Below are positions 15,688 through 23,663 of a stretch of 34,667 nt of DNA, piece after piece; the first letter of the stretch is position 1, and each line of letters starts with the position of its first letter. The position numbers and the translations under genes were made by a program. The notes under the pieces were generated by a model, which was given only the letters and a program-made list of their open reading frames with translations, was not told the origin of the DNA and did no database searches. Origin of the DNA: CAZFHZ01 sp964519015 (GTDB taxonomy: Bacteria > Blakebacterota > Blakebacteria > Blakebacterales > CAYUVJ01); assembly GCA_964519015.1 (NCBI GenBank), contig CAZFHZ010000029.1, positions 1-34,667 on the forward strand. The letters are read 5' to 3'.

Positions 15688-17162
15688 GCGGACCCCGGCG
15701 GTGGTGGGGGGCCGCCCTGCTGCCGCTGCTGCTGATCCTCCCCCGCCTGAGCGTCCCGGCGGCTCGGCAGGTAGGTGGGTACGCCCCCGGGGAATGGCAG
15801 TCGATCACGGTGACCCGGTTCGGACGTTCCCTGGTCGTGGGACCGCGCTATGTGCTGGTGGCCGGTCCGGGCGGGGTGTCCATCTTCGACCGCACCACGG
15901 AACACTGGTTGTACCCGCTCACCCGAGGGGACGGTCTGCCCACCCTCGAGGCACTCCAGGTGACCCTGGCGGCGGACGGTCGGTTCCTGGTCCGGACCAA
16001 CCAGGGCAGCGGCTACTTGGAACCGTCTGAGGGACGCTTCGATCCGACCTTCGCGGGCGACACCGGTCAGGTGGTAAGACGTCCGGTGCTGCCGTCCAAC
16101 CTCTTCGCTGGACCCGACTACCAGTACCTGTCCGATGGTCGCATCAGTGACCCGACCGGCCAGACGGTGCCGATCACCGACCTGGCCGACGAGGAGGGGG
16201 CGGGTCTCTGGCTGACCACCTGGGGAGTGGGTAGTGGACGGGCCGATCGGCGCACCCTCCGGCTGGAGATGAAACCCCACGGTCTCTGGGCGGCCGACGT
16301 CCGGGCCCTGGCCCTGGCGCCCGACCGGCTGGTGGCCGGCGGCCTGGGGGATGACCGGGCCACCGGGGGCCTGACCGAATGGCGGTTCCCCTTCGACCGC
16401 TGGCAGTACGCCCGGGCGGGCGAGGCCCGGGGCCTGGCCTCCGACCGGGTGTACGCGCTGGCCCTGGACGGTCCCGATGTCTGGGCGGCGGTGGAGGGGG
16501 GGGTGGTGCGGGGCCGGTTCGGGAGCAACTGGCGCTTCTGGGGTCGGGCGCAGGGACTCCCCGACGATCGGACGAGTGCGCTGGCGGTCTCCGCCGGGGT
16601 CGCCTGGATCGGGCTGATGGAGGGAGCGGCGGTGATCACGGCCGACACCATCCGGACCGTGCCGCTCCCTTTCCACGGCCGGGTGCGGGACATCGCGGCC
16701 GGTCCTGACGCGGTCTGGCTGGCCACCGACCAGGGTGCCTTCGTCTGGCGGGGCCGGTGGCCGGAGGGAACGCTGGCGCGGCTGGAGGCGCCGGGGGGTC
16801 GGCTGGACGGTCAGGTGGACGCGGTCGGAACGGGTAAGGACGAAGTATGGTGGTCGGGACCCGCCGGGGTGGTCGGCTACCAGTCGCGGACCGGGAAATG
16901 GCTGGCCAGCCCACCGGTGGGACCCTTCCTTCCGGGGGAGAGTCACGATGTAGCGGTGGACGATGCGAGCGTGTGGGTGGCCACTGCATCCGGGGTCTGG
17001 CGGCTCATCCGCTCCAGCGGAGCGTGGCACATGTACAACGAGCAGGACGGGCTCATCGACCGGCGGGTCTGGACCGTGGTGGCGCAGGAGGGCCGGGTCT
17101 GGTTCGGGACAGCCTCCGGGATCACCTGCTTCGACTGGCGCCTGAGGGTGCGCACCCCGTGA
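15684..17162 (+). CDS. Secreted beta-propeller protein (two-component-regulator propeller type repeats)
   Basis: The 492-aa product has an N-terminal hydrophobic signal (about 8-27, ending in A-A-R). The rest is built of repeated short units in which a W/V-x-A-T/V-x-x-G-V strand is followed by a variable loop: VWAAVEGGVVRG, VWLATDQGAFVW, VWVATASGVWRL, VWFGTASGITCF. This is typical of the propeller repeats found in sensor kinases and periplasmic proteins. No kinase or other catalytic domain is attached, so a binding or scaffolding role outside the inner membrane is likely. It starts at GTG overlapping the M20 stop, and its stop overlaps the thiL GTG. Confidence 0.72.
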   Translation: MSGPRRWWGAALLPLLLILPRLSVPAARQVGGYAPGEWQSITVTRFGRSLVVGPRYVLVAGPGGVSIFDRTTEHWLYPLTRGDGLPTLEALQVTLAADGRFLVRTNQGSGYLEPSEGRFDPTFAGDTGQVVRRPVLPSNLFAGPDYQYLSDGRISDPTGQTVPITDLADEEGAGLWLTTWGVGSGRADRRTLRLEMKPHGLWAADVRALALAPDRLVAGGLGDDRATGGLTEWRFPFDRWQYARAGEARGLASDRVYALALDGPDVWAAVEGGVVRGRFGSNWRFWGRAQGLPDDRTSALAVSAGVAWIGLMEGAAVITADTIRTVPLPFHGRVRDIAAGPDAVWLATDQGAFVWRGRWPEGTLARLEAPGGRLDGQVDAVGTGKDEVWWSGPAGVVGYQSRTGKWLASPPVGPFLPGESHDVAVDDASVWVATASGVWRLIRSSGAWHMYNEQDGLIDRRVWTVVAQEGRVWFGTASGITCFDWRLRVRTP

Positions 17163-18239
17163 GCGCGCGGCTGGGGCGCGACCCGCTCGGGCCCGAGTTC
17201 AAGCTGATCGACCGGCTGGCCGAACGACTGCCGCCCCCGGAGGTGCTGCCGGAAGCGGTCGGCGCCGGTTTGCGCCTGGGGATCGGAGACGACGCCGCTG
17301 TCTGGCGACTCCCCGACGGGAACCTGGGCCTGCTGACCATCGACACGGTGGTCGAGGGCGTGCATGCCTATCCGCACGAACGGCCCGAGGACGTCGGGGC
17401 GCGGGCGCTCACCGCCGCGGTGAGCGATGTGGCCGCGATGGGGGGCACACCCCTCTTCGCGGTGATCGCCCTGCAGGCGCCGCGACGAGGGAGCGACGAG
17501 ACACTCGAACGGCTCTACGACGGACTGGCCGAGGAAGCGCGGGTACTCGGGGTGGCGGTGGTGGGTGGCGACGTGGTTGACACTCCCGGACCGCTGGCCT
17601 TCTCCATCGCCGTCTACGGGACTTGCCCTGATGGCCGGCTCTGGCTGCGGGGGGGTGCCCGAGCGGGCGATGTGCTGGCGGTGACCGGGCGACTGGGCGG
17701 CAGCCGGGCCGGGCTCGAACTGATCGGTGATCCGGACCGTCCCCCGCGCTCAGATTGGGAGCAGCGGCTGGCCGGGCGACACCTCCGCCCGAGAGCGCGG
17801 GTGGCCGCGGCCCGGGCGCTCCAGGCCCGGGGGGGCGTCCACGGCGCCCAGGACATCAGCGACGGACTCTCCAGCGAACTCTGGCACATGGCCCTCGCCT
17901 CCGAGGTGGGCATGCGTATTGAAGCCGACGCCGTGCCCCTCCATCCCGACCTGGGACAATTCCTCGAGGCCCGTGCGGCCGGCGGCGGGGACTACCCCGA
18001 CCCGGTGCGATACGCCCTCGACTCCGGAGAGGAGTACGAACTGCTGCTCTCCCTGGAGCCGGGGCATTCCGTCCTGACCGAGCCGGACCTGGGGGGGGAG
18101 GGCCCCCTCACCGTGATCGGGANNNNNNNNNNCCGTGACGGCGGGACCGCCGGAGGTGATCCTGGTCGAGGCGGGCGGGCCGGTACGGTTGCTCCCCGGC
18201 GGGTGGAGCCACCGCGGCGCTGACGGGGGTACGGCGTAG
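17159..18239 (+). CDS. thiL: Thiamine-monophosphate kinase, interrupted by an assembly gap
   Basis: ThiL phosphorylates thiamine monophosphate to thiamine pyrophosphate. Family motifs are clear: LGIGDDAAVW (about 41-50), TIDTVVEGVHA (about 60-70), AVSDVAAMGGTPL, VVGGDVV, AQDISDGLSSEL and SGEEYELLL. A run of 10 N (18123-18132) lies near the 3' end. Before it the frame is that of GTG 17159. After it, the family-like C-terminus (VTAGPPEVILVEAGG, then LLPGGW) continues in another frame to TAG 18237-18239. The frame change fits an arbitrary gap length, and joining the flanks with no inserted base would read VIG-T-VTAG in frame. Staying in the original frame would instead end at 18223. I see this as an assembly artefact rather than a mutation. 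Confidence 0.9.
18123..18132. other. Assembly gap (10 N)
   Basis: Ten undetermined bases lie inside thiL. The coding frame on the two sides agrees only if the true gap length is a multiple of three (including zero), so 10 is probably a placeholder. Confidence 0.97.
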
Positions 18240-18247
18240 CCTTCATC

Positions 18248-18949
18248 ATGATGATCCGGGCGGTCGTCTTCGATCTGGACAACACCCTCATCGATTTCAT
18301 GCGCATGAAGGACGAGGCCGTGCGGGCGGCGGCCGAGGCCATGGTCGACGCGGGGCTCGACCTGCCGACCTCGGAGGTGGTGGCCGGGATCGAAGAGGTC
18401 TACGCCGAGCGCGGAATCGAATACCAGCAGGTGTTCGACGACTTCCTGCTGGAGCGCCTGGGCGCGATCGACTGGAAGATTCTGGCCGCCGGGGTGCTCG
18501 CCTACCGTCGCTCGCGGGAGGCCCACCTGGTGCTCTACCCGATGGTGGCCTCGACCCTGGTCGAACTGGCCAAACGGGGGCTGAAGCTGGCGGTGGTCTC
18601 CGACGCCCCGCGGCGGGAGGCGTGGATGCGGCTGGTCGCCCTGGGCGTCCACCCCTTCTTCGATGTGGTGGTGACCTTCGAGGACACGGGGCGGCACAAG
18701 CCCGACCCCGCTCCTTTCCGCCGGGCGCTCGAACTGCTCGAAGTGGACGCGGGGGAGGCGCTCATGGTCGGGGACTGGGCCGAGCGGGATGTGGCCGGCG
18801 CCCGCCGGGTGGGTATGCGGACGGTCTTCGCGCGCTACGGTGACCTCTTCGAGACCGGCGAGTCGGGCGCCGACCATGAGATCGACCGGGTGGACGCGCT
18901 GCTGAAGATCGTGGACGCCCTAAACGGCCGGGGAAGGGGGCACCGGTGA
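18248..18949 (+). CDS. HAD-superfamily hydrolase (probable phosphatase)
   Basis: The 233-aa HAD subfamily I protein has all four catalytic motifs. Motif I is VFDLDNTLID (nucleophile Asp at about 9), motif II is VVSDAPR (about 117-123), motif III is the Lys of RHKPDPAPF (about 148-156), and motif IV is MVGDWAERDVAGAR (about 171-184). A helical cap lies between motifs I and II (about 15-95). It most likely hydrolyses a small phosphorylated metabolite, which is not predictable. It lies just after thiL and its stop overlaps the acpS GTG. The second codon is also ATG (18251), so the start could be one residue later. Confidence 0.85.
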   Translation: MMIRAVVFDLDNTLIDFMRMKDEAVRAAAEAMVDAGLDLPTSEVVAGIEEVYAERGIEYQQVFDDFLLERLGAIDWKILAAGVLAYRRSREAHLVLYPMVASTLVELAKRGLKLAVVSDAPRREAWMRLVALGVHPFFDVVVTFEDTGRHKPDPAPFRRALELLEVDAGEALMVGDWAERDVAGARRVGMRTVFARYGDLFETGESGADHEIDRVDALLKIVDALNGRGRGHR

Positions 18950-19323
18950 GTGTGGCCGCGGTGGGGATCGACCTGTTGGAAGTGGCGCGGATGGCACGCG
19001 CGCTCGAGCGCTGGGGAGAGGCGTTCGAACGGCGGGTCTTCACCGAGGCCGAGCGGGCGGCGGCCCGCGGCGGGGTGCCGGCCCAGGCCTTCGCGGCCCG
19101 CTATGCCGCCAAGGAGGCGGTGGCCAAGTGTCTCGGCACCGGCTTCAAACACGGGGTGCGCCGGCGGGACATCGAGGTGGTCGGTGACGAACAGGGCGCC
19201 CCTTCGATCCGCCTGCACGGGCGGGCCGCGGAGCGGGCGGCGGGGGCGCGGATCCTGGTGAGTCTCACCCACACGGCCGGTCTGGCGGCGGCGTTCGCCG
19301 TCATGGAGACGGCAGGAGCGTGA
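18946..19323 (+). CDS. acpS: Holo-[acyl-carrier-protein] synthase
   Basis: AcpS transfers 4'-phosphopantetheine from CoA to acyl carrier protein, activating it for fatty acid synthesis. The 125-aa product has the metal-binding Asp in VGIDLLEVARM (about 6-16) and the second catalytic motif FAARYAAKEAVAKCLGTG (about 47-64), with the family's Glu and Lys. It also has the closing LVSLTHTAGLAAAFAV. Length is typical. GTG 18946 overlaps the HAD gene stop. The following NAD(P)HX repair gene is a common neighbour of acpS. Confidence 0.95.
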   Translation: MSVAAVGIDLLEVARMARALERWGEAFERRVFTEAERAAARGGVPAQAFAARYAAKEAVAKCLGTGFKHGVRRRDIEVVGDEQGAPSIRLHGRAAERAAGARILVSLTHTAGLAAAFAVMETAGA

Positions 19324-20939
19324 CTATGTTGCTCCCCACGGGGACCCAGATGCAGAGCATCGACCGCGCTGCGATCGACGGGCTGGGCATTCCCTCGCTC
19401 GAGCTGATGGAGCGTGCTGGGCAGGGGGTGGCCGAGGTCGTCGCCGACCTGGCCGGGGAGCAGGGGGGACCGTTGGTCGTACTGTGCGGGCGAGGTAACA
19501 ACGGCGGCGATGGACTGGTGGCCGCCCGCCGGCTGGCCGGGGAGGGTCACCGGGTCGAGGTCTGGCTGGCCGCTGATCCGGGGGATCTCTCCCCCGACGC
19601 CCGGACGAACTGGGACCGGCTGCTCGAGGCGGGGGTGGGGGCCAGCGGCGAGCTCACCCTCTGTCCGCTCGGGTCCGGACCGGTCGACCCGGCCCGGCTC
19701 GCCCGCGCATGGTCGGCCGCGGCAATGGTGGTGGACGCCCTGCTGGGGACCGGCAGCAGCGGCCCGCCCCGCCCGCCGATAAGCGACTGGATCGCCGCCG
19801 TCAACGCCTGCGGGCGGCCGGTGGTGGCCGTCGATATCCCCTCGGGGGTGGACGCCGACACCGGAGAAGTGCCTGGCGGGGCGGTCCTGGCGACGGTGAC
19901 CGTGACCCTGGCCCTGCCCAAACTCGGCCTGCTCCTCTATCCCGGACGGGAGCATGCCGGGGCGATCCGAGTGGTGGACATCGGCATCCCGCCGGAAGCG
20001 ATAGGAGCGGCCGGCCCCGCCCTCGAACTGCTCGACAATCCGTGGGCGGCGCTGGCGCTGCCGCCGCGTCCCTGGGACGGGCACAAGGGGAGTTTCGGCA
20101 AGGTGGTCGTGCTGGCCGGTTCGGCCGGCATGATGGGGGCCGGCCGACTGGTCTCGACGGCCGCCTACCGGGCCGGGGCGGGGCTGGTGCGCCACGGCGC
20201 GCCGGCCAGTCTGCTGGCGGTGGCCCATGCCGGCCGGGACGAGGTGATGATCATCCCACTGGAGGACGGCGGGAGCGGCCGGCTCATCCCGGTACCGGCC
20301 GAGGTCCTGGCCGGAGTCTATGCGTGGGCGGATGTCATCGCCCTGGGGCCCGGGTTGGGGACCGATCCCCGGACCGCGGCCTTCGTGGCCCAGGCACTGG
20401 TTAGCAGCGATCCGCGACGGGCGATGGTCCTGGACGCCGACGGGCTGAACCTGCTCGCCTCGCAAATCGACCTGCGGGCAGGCTGGCACGGTCCGCTGGT
20501 CATCACCCCGCATCCCGGTGAGGCCGCGCGTCTGCTGGAACGGCCCCTCGAGGCGATCACGGCCGACCGGGTAGGCAGCGCCCGAGCCCTGGCCGCCCGC
20601 TGGGAGGCGGTCGCCGTGCTGAAAGGCGCACCCACCGTGGTGGCGCGACCGGACGGACGGGCGGCGCTCTGCCCGCTCGGTAACCCGGGCCTGGCCAGCG
20701 GCGGGACGGGGGACGTGCTCACCGGTGTGATCGCCGGCCTGCTCGCCCAGGGGATGGAGGCCTTCCCGGCGGCCGCCCTGGGCGCCTACCTGCACGCCCT
20801 GGCGGGTGACCTGGCGGCGCTCGATGTGGGGATGTGGAGCCTGATGGCGGGGGACGTGCTCGGCTACCTGCCGGCCGCCTTCGGCTACCTGGAAGCGTGG
20901 CCCGACCGGGACGTGCTGGCCGAGGGGGTGTGGACATGA
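19320..20939 (+). CDS. nnr: Bifunctional NAD(P)H-hydrate epimerase / ADP-dependent dehydratase
   Basis: This metabolite-repair fusion restores hydrated NADH and NADPH: the epimerase interconverts the R and S forms and the dehydratase converts S-NAD(P)HX back. The N-terminal YjeF domain (about 1-215) has IPSLELMERAGQGVA and GRGNNGGDGLVAARRL. The C-terminal NnrD kinase-like domain (about 235-530) has GSAGMMGAGRL, GPGLGTD, LDADGLN, ITPHPGEAARLL and the ADP-binding NPGLASGGTGDVLTG. The total of 539 aa fits the usual fusion. GTG 19320 overlaps the acpS stop, and ATG 19326 is an alternative start. Confidence 0.95.
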   Translation: MTMLLPTGTQMQSIDRAAIDGLGIPSLELMERAGQGVAEVVADLAGEQGGPLVVLCGRGNNGGDGLVAARRLAGEGHRVEVWLAADPGDLSPDARTNWDRLLEAGVGASGELTLCPLGSGPVDPARLARAWSAAAMVVDALLGTGSSGPPRPPISDWIAAVNACGRPVVAVDIPSGVDADTGEVPGGAVLATVTVTLALPKLGLLLYPGREHAGAIRVVDIGIPPEAIGAAGPALELLDNPWAALALPPRPWDGHKGSFGKVVVLAGSAGMMGAGRLVSTAAYRAGAGLVRHGAPASLLAVAHAGRDEVMIIPLEDGGSGRLIPVPAEVLAGVYAWADVIALGPGLGTDPRTAAFVAQALVSSDPRRAMVLDADGLNLLASQIDLRAGWHGPLVITPHPGEAARLLERPLEAITADRVGSARALAARWEAVAVLKGAPTVVARPDGRAALCPLGNPGLASGGTGDVLTGVIAGLLAQGMEAFPAAALGAYLHALAGDLAALDVGMWSLMAGDVLGYLPAAFGYLEAWPDRDVLAEGVWT

Positions 20940-22183
20940 GAGCCCGCCGGACCCGGACCTGGTCGGGGCACCACCGGCCCACCCGCGAGGAGCGGGCCGG
21001 TCTGCGGGGGCGCCGACCGAAGGTGCGCCTGAGACTCGAGGCCGACCTCCGCTCCCTTCTGCTCAAGGGGATGGGGGGGGTGGCCGGGATCGCCGTCCTG
21101 GTCGTGGCACTCTCTCAGCTGCTGGGCGGTCGGGGGAGCGAGAGGCCCGGCCCGGCCAGCGGGTTGCCCGAGGCGGAACGGGCCGCCTGGAGCACCCGGC
21201 TCGAAGCGGCCTTGAAGACCGCGGCCGGCGATCAGGGTCTGCGCCAGGAGTGGGTGGTAACCACCCCACCGGGGACCCCGGGGGGTGATTCCCTGCTCAC
21301 GGTGGTGGAGTTCAAGGTCCCGGGGGACGTGCACCTGGAGGTGCTCAACCTCGCCCTGACGCGGGCCGTGCAGGAGCAGGGGGGGGAGGTCGTCCGCGGC
21401 GTGGAGCGGAGCGATTCGAGGGTGGAACTCGAAGTGGCCTGGCGGGCCCGTCCGACCCATCGCCTGGTCCTCCAGCGCTACTCCCGCTACCGCCGGGTCG
21501 AGGGCCGGCTGGCCCTGATCATCGACGACTGGGGGCGGAGCGAACCCGAACTGCTCGCCTCCTTCGCCGCCCTGGGTGCCCCCTGGACCGCTTCGGTCAT
21601 CCCGGGTCAGCCCCGTACGGGGGAGAACGCCCGCGCCCTCACCGCCCGGGGGATCCCCCTCATGATCCACCTGCCCATGCAACCGGAGAACGGTGAGGCG
21701 TGGGAGCTGGGGGATCAGGCCATCTACGTCGGCACGGATCCCGCGCGGATGGAGGAACTGCTGACCCAATCGATCCGCGAGGTGCCCGGGGCGCGGGGGC
21801 TGAACAACCACATGGGCTCGCGGGCAACCGCCGACGAGGCCACGATGCGCGCCTTCATGCAGGTGCTGCACCGGCACGACCTCTTCTTCGTCGACAGCGT
21901 CACGACCGCCGCCTCGACGGCCGCCGAACTGGCCCGCCGGGAAGGGGTCCGGTGGACGAAGCGCGACCTCTTCATCGATCCGGAGGACGATCCGGCGGTG
22001 ATCACCCAACAGCTCCGGCTGGCGGTCGAGCAGGCGCGGCGGCAGAAGAGCGTGGTGCTCATCGGGCACCCGCGGCGGAACACCCTGACCGCCCTCCAGC
22101 AGTGGATCCCGGAGGTGCGGAACACAGGATTCGAATTCATTACCGTGGAAGATCTGCTGCAGAGCGGCGGGAGGAACGGATGA
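20936..22183 (+). CDS. Divergent polysaccharide deacetylase family protein (YibQ-like)
   Basis: The 415-aa product has a basic N-terminal cytoplasmic tail (1-39) and a single membrane anchor (about 40-62; LLLKGMGGVAGIAVLVVALSQLL). A linker region and then a C-terminal divergent polysaccharide deacetylase domain (about 185-410) follow. Domain motifs are LALIIDDWG, TASVIPGQP, IPLMIHLPMQP, LNNHMGSRATADEATM and VVLIGHPRRNTLTAL. It is expected to act on a glycan in the periplasm, but members have been little characterised and the substrate is unknown. ATG 20936 overlaps the nnr stop (ATGA), and its own stop overlaps pdxJ. Confidence 0.85.
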   Translation: MRARRTRTWSGHHRPTREERAGLRGRRPKVRLRLEADLRSLLLKGMGGVAGIAVLVVALSQLLGGRGSERPGPASGLPEAERAAWSTRLEAALKTAAGDQGLRQEWVVTTPPGTPGGDSLLTVVEFKVPGDVHLEVLNLALTRAVQEQGGEVVRGVERSDSRVELEVAWRARPTHRLVLQRYSRYRRVEGRLALIIDDWGRSEPELLASFAALGAPWTASVIPGQPRTGENARALTARGIPLMIHLPMQPENGEAWELGDQAIYVGTDPARMEELLTQSIREVPGARGLNNHMGSRATADEATMRAFMQVLHRHDLFFVDSVTTAASTAAELARREGVRWTKRDLFIDPEDDPAVITQQLRLAVEQARRQKSVVLIGHPRRNTLTALQQWIPEVRNTGFEFITVEDLLQSGGRNG

Positions 22184-22902
22184 CCCGACTCGGTGTCAAC
22201 ATCGACCATGTGGCCACGGTGCGGGAAGCCCGCAAGGCGGTCGAGCCCGACCCGATCGAGGCGGCCTTCCTGGCCGACCTTGGAGGCGCGGACGGCATCG
22301 TCTGTCATCTGCGGGAGGACCGTCGTCACATCCAGGATCGGGACCTGGAGATCCTGCGGGCGATCGTCACCAGCCACCTCAACCTGGAGATGGCACCGCT
22401 CGACGCCATGGTCCAGGTCGCCCTGCGGATCAAGCCGGATATGGCGACCCTGGTACCCGAGAAGCGGGAGGAGATCACCACCGAGGGGGGACTGGACGTG
22501 CGCGCCTCCTTCGCGCGAATCACCGCCGCCGTCTCGGCCCTCAAGGGGGCGGGAGTAGTGACCAGCCTCTTCATCGACCCCGATGTCGCCCAGATCAAGG
22601 AAGCGGCGCGGGCGGGGGCCGACTTCGTGGAACTGCACACCGGCGCCTACGCGCGCGCCCGGCGGGCGGTGGATGAGGCGATCGAGCTCGAGAAACTGGA
22701 GCGGAGCGCCCAGGCCGCGGCCAAGCTCGGGCTGGGCGTGAGCGCCGGACACGGGCTGAACTACCACAACGTGATCCCGGTCGCCGCCATCCCCGAAGTG
22801 GAGGAGCTCAACATCGGTCACAGCATCGTATCGCGGGCCGTCATGGTGGGCATCGAGCGGGCCGTCCGGGAGATGGTGGAGCTGATCCGCCGGGCGGGCT
22901 GA
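22180..22902 (+). CDS. pdxJ: Pyridoxine 5'-phosphate synthase
   Basis: PdxJ condenses 3-amino-2-oxopropyl phosphate with 1-deoxy-D-xylulose 5-phosphate to form pyridoxine 5'-phosphate in the DXP-dependent vitamin B6 route. The 240-aa TIM-barrel product has the expected residues in GVNIDHVATVREAR (about 5-18), CHLREDRRHIQDRD (about 43-56), LNLEMA and VSAGHGLNYHNV (about 188-199). The usual length is about 240. The ATG overlaps the stop of the deacetylase gene. The other genes of this pathway are not in the window. Confidence 0.97.
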   Translation: MTRLGVNIDHVATVREARKAVEPDPIEAAFLADLGGADGIVCHLREDRRHIQDRDLEILRAIVTSHLNLEMAPLDAMVQVALRIKPDMATLVPEKREEITTEGGLDVRASFARITAAVSALKGAGVVTSLFIDPDVAQIKEAARAGADFVELHTGAYARARRAVDEAIELEKLERSAQAAAKLGLGVSAGHGLNYHNVIPVAAIPEVEELNIGHSIVSRAVMVGIERAVREMVELIRRAG

Positions 22903-22915
22903 GGAGACACCTCCG

Positions 22916-23638
22916 GTGTCGGCGCCCGGGAAGGACCCGGCCCTCATCCGGGCGATGTTCGACGCCGTCGCCCCGCGCTACGACCTCCTCAACCATCTGC
23001 TCAGCCTGGGGCTCGACCGGCGCTGGCGGCGGGTCACCGCCCGCCGGCTGGCCCGGCTCGGTCCCGCCGGCAGCGTGCTCGATGTGGCCACCGGCACCGG
23101 TGACCTGCTGCTGGAGCTGACCCGGACCCTGCCGCGCACAACCCCGCTGGTCGGACTCGACGTCTCCCGGTCGATGCTGAGCCGGGCGGCGGCCAAACGT
23201 GCTCCCCGCGCCCGACCCATCCTGCTGCTCCAGGCCGATGCCCTCCGGCTCCCCTTCCCCGATGCCTCGCTCGGGGCGGTCACCATCGCCTTTGGACTGC
23301 GCAACCTGCCCGACCTGCGGGAGGGGGTGCGCGAACTGGTCCGGGTCGTGCGGCCGGGCGGACTGCTCGCGGTGCTGGAATTCACCCGGGGACGAGCCCG
23401 CTGGGCCGAACCTCTCTTCCGGCTCTGGTCCCGGCACTTCATCCCGCGGGCCGGGCGCCTCCTCTCCGATCCCGCGGCCTACCGCTACCTGCCGGAGAGC
23501 ATCGAGGCCTGGGTCACGCCGGAGGGATTGCGGGGTGTCCTGAAGGAGGCGGGGGCCCCGCCGGTAGAAGAACGTGCGTTCACCGGCGGCGTCTGCACCC
23601 TGGTGGTGGGGCAGCGGACCGTCCGGGACCCATCCTGA
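22916..23638 (+). CDS. menG: Demethylmenaquinone / ubiquinone methyltransferase (UbiE/MenG)
   Basis: This SAM-dependent C-methyltransferase performs a late step of menaquinone (or ubiquinone) biosynthesis at the inner membrane. The 240-aa product has MFDAVAPRYDLLNHLLSLGLDRRWRR (about 14-39), the SAM-binding VLDVATGTGDLLLEL (about 57-71), LDVSRSML, and the family signature IAFGLRNLPDLREGVREL (about 123-140). Which quinone is made cannot be decided from this gene alone. The start is GTG 22916 with GAGGAGAC upstream, 13 bp after pdxJ. Confidence 0.9.
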   Translation: MSAPGKDPALIRAMFDAVAPRYDLLNHLLSLGLDRRWRRVTARRLARLGPAGSVLDVATGTGDLLLELTRTLPRTTPLVGLDVSRSMLSRAAAKRAPRARPILLLQADALRLPFPDASLGAVTIAFGLRNLPDLREGVRELVRVVRPGGLLAVLEFTRGRARWAEPLFRLWSRHFIPRAGRLLSDPAAYRYLPESIEAWVTPEGLRGVLKEAGAPPVEERAFTGGVCTLVVGQRTVRDPS

Positions 23639-23663
23639 GGACCCACAGCAAAGGAGACATCGG

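Noticed and set aside
19101..20795. A 564-codon minus-strand frame opposite nnr
   Set aside because: The nnr fusion is certain, and the antisense product is rich in Gly, Arg, Gln and His with no domain.
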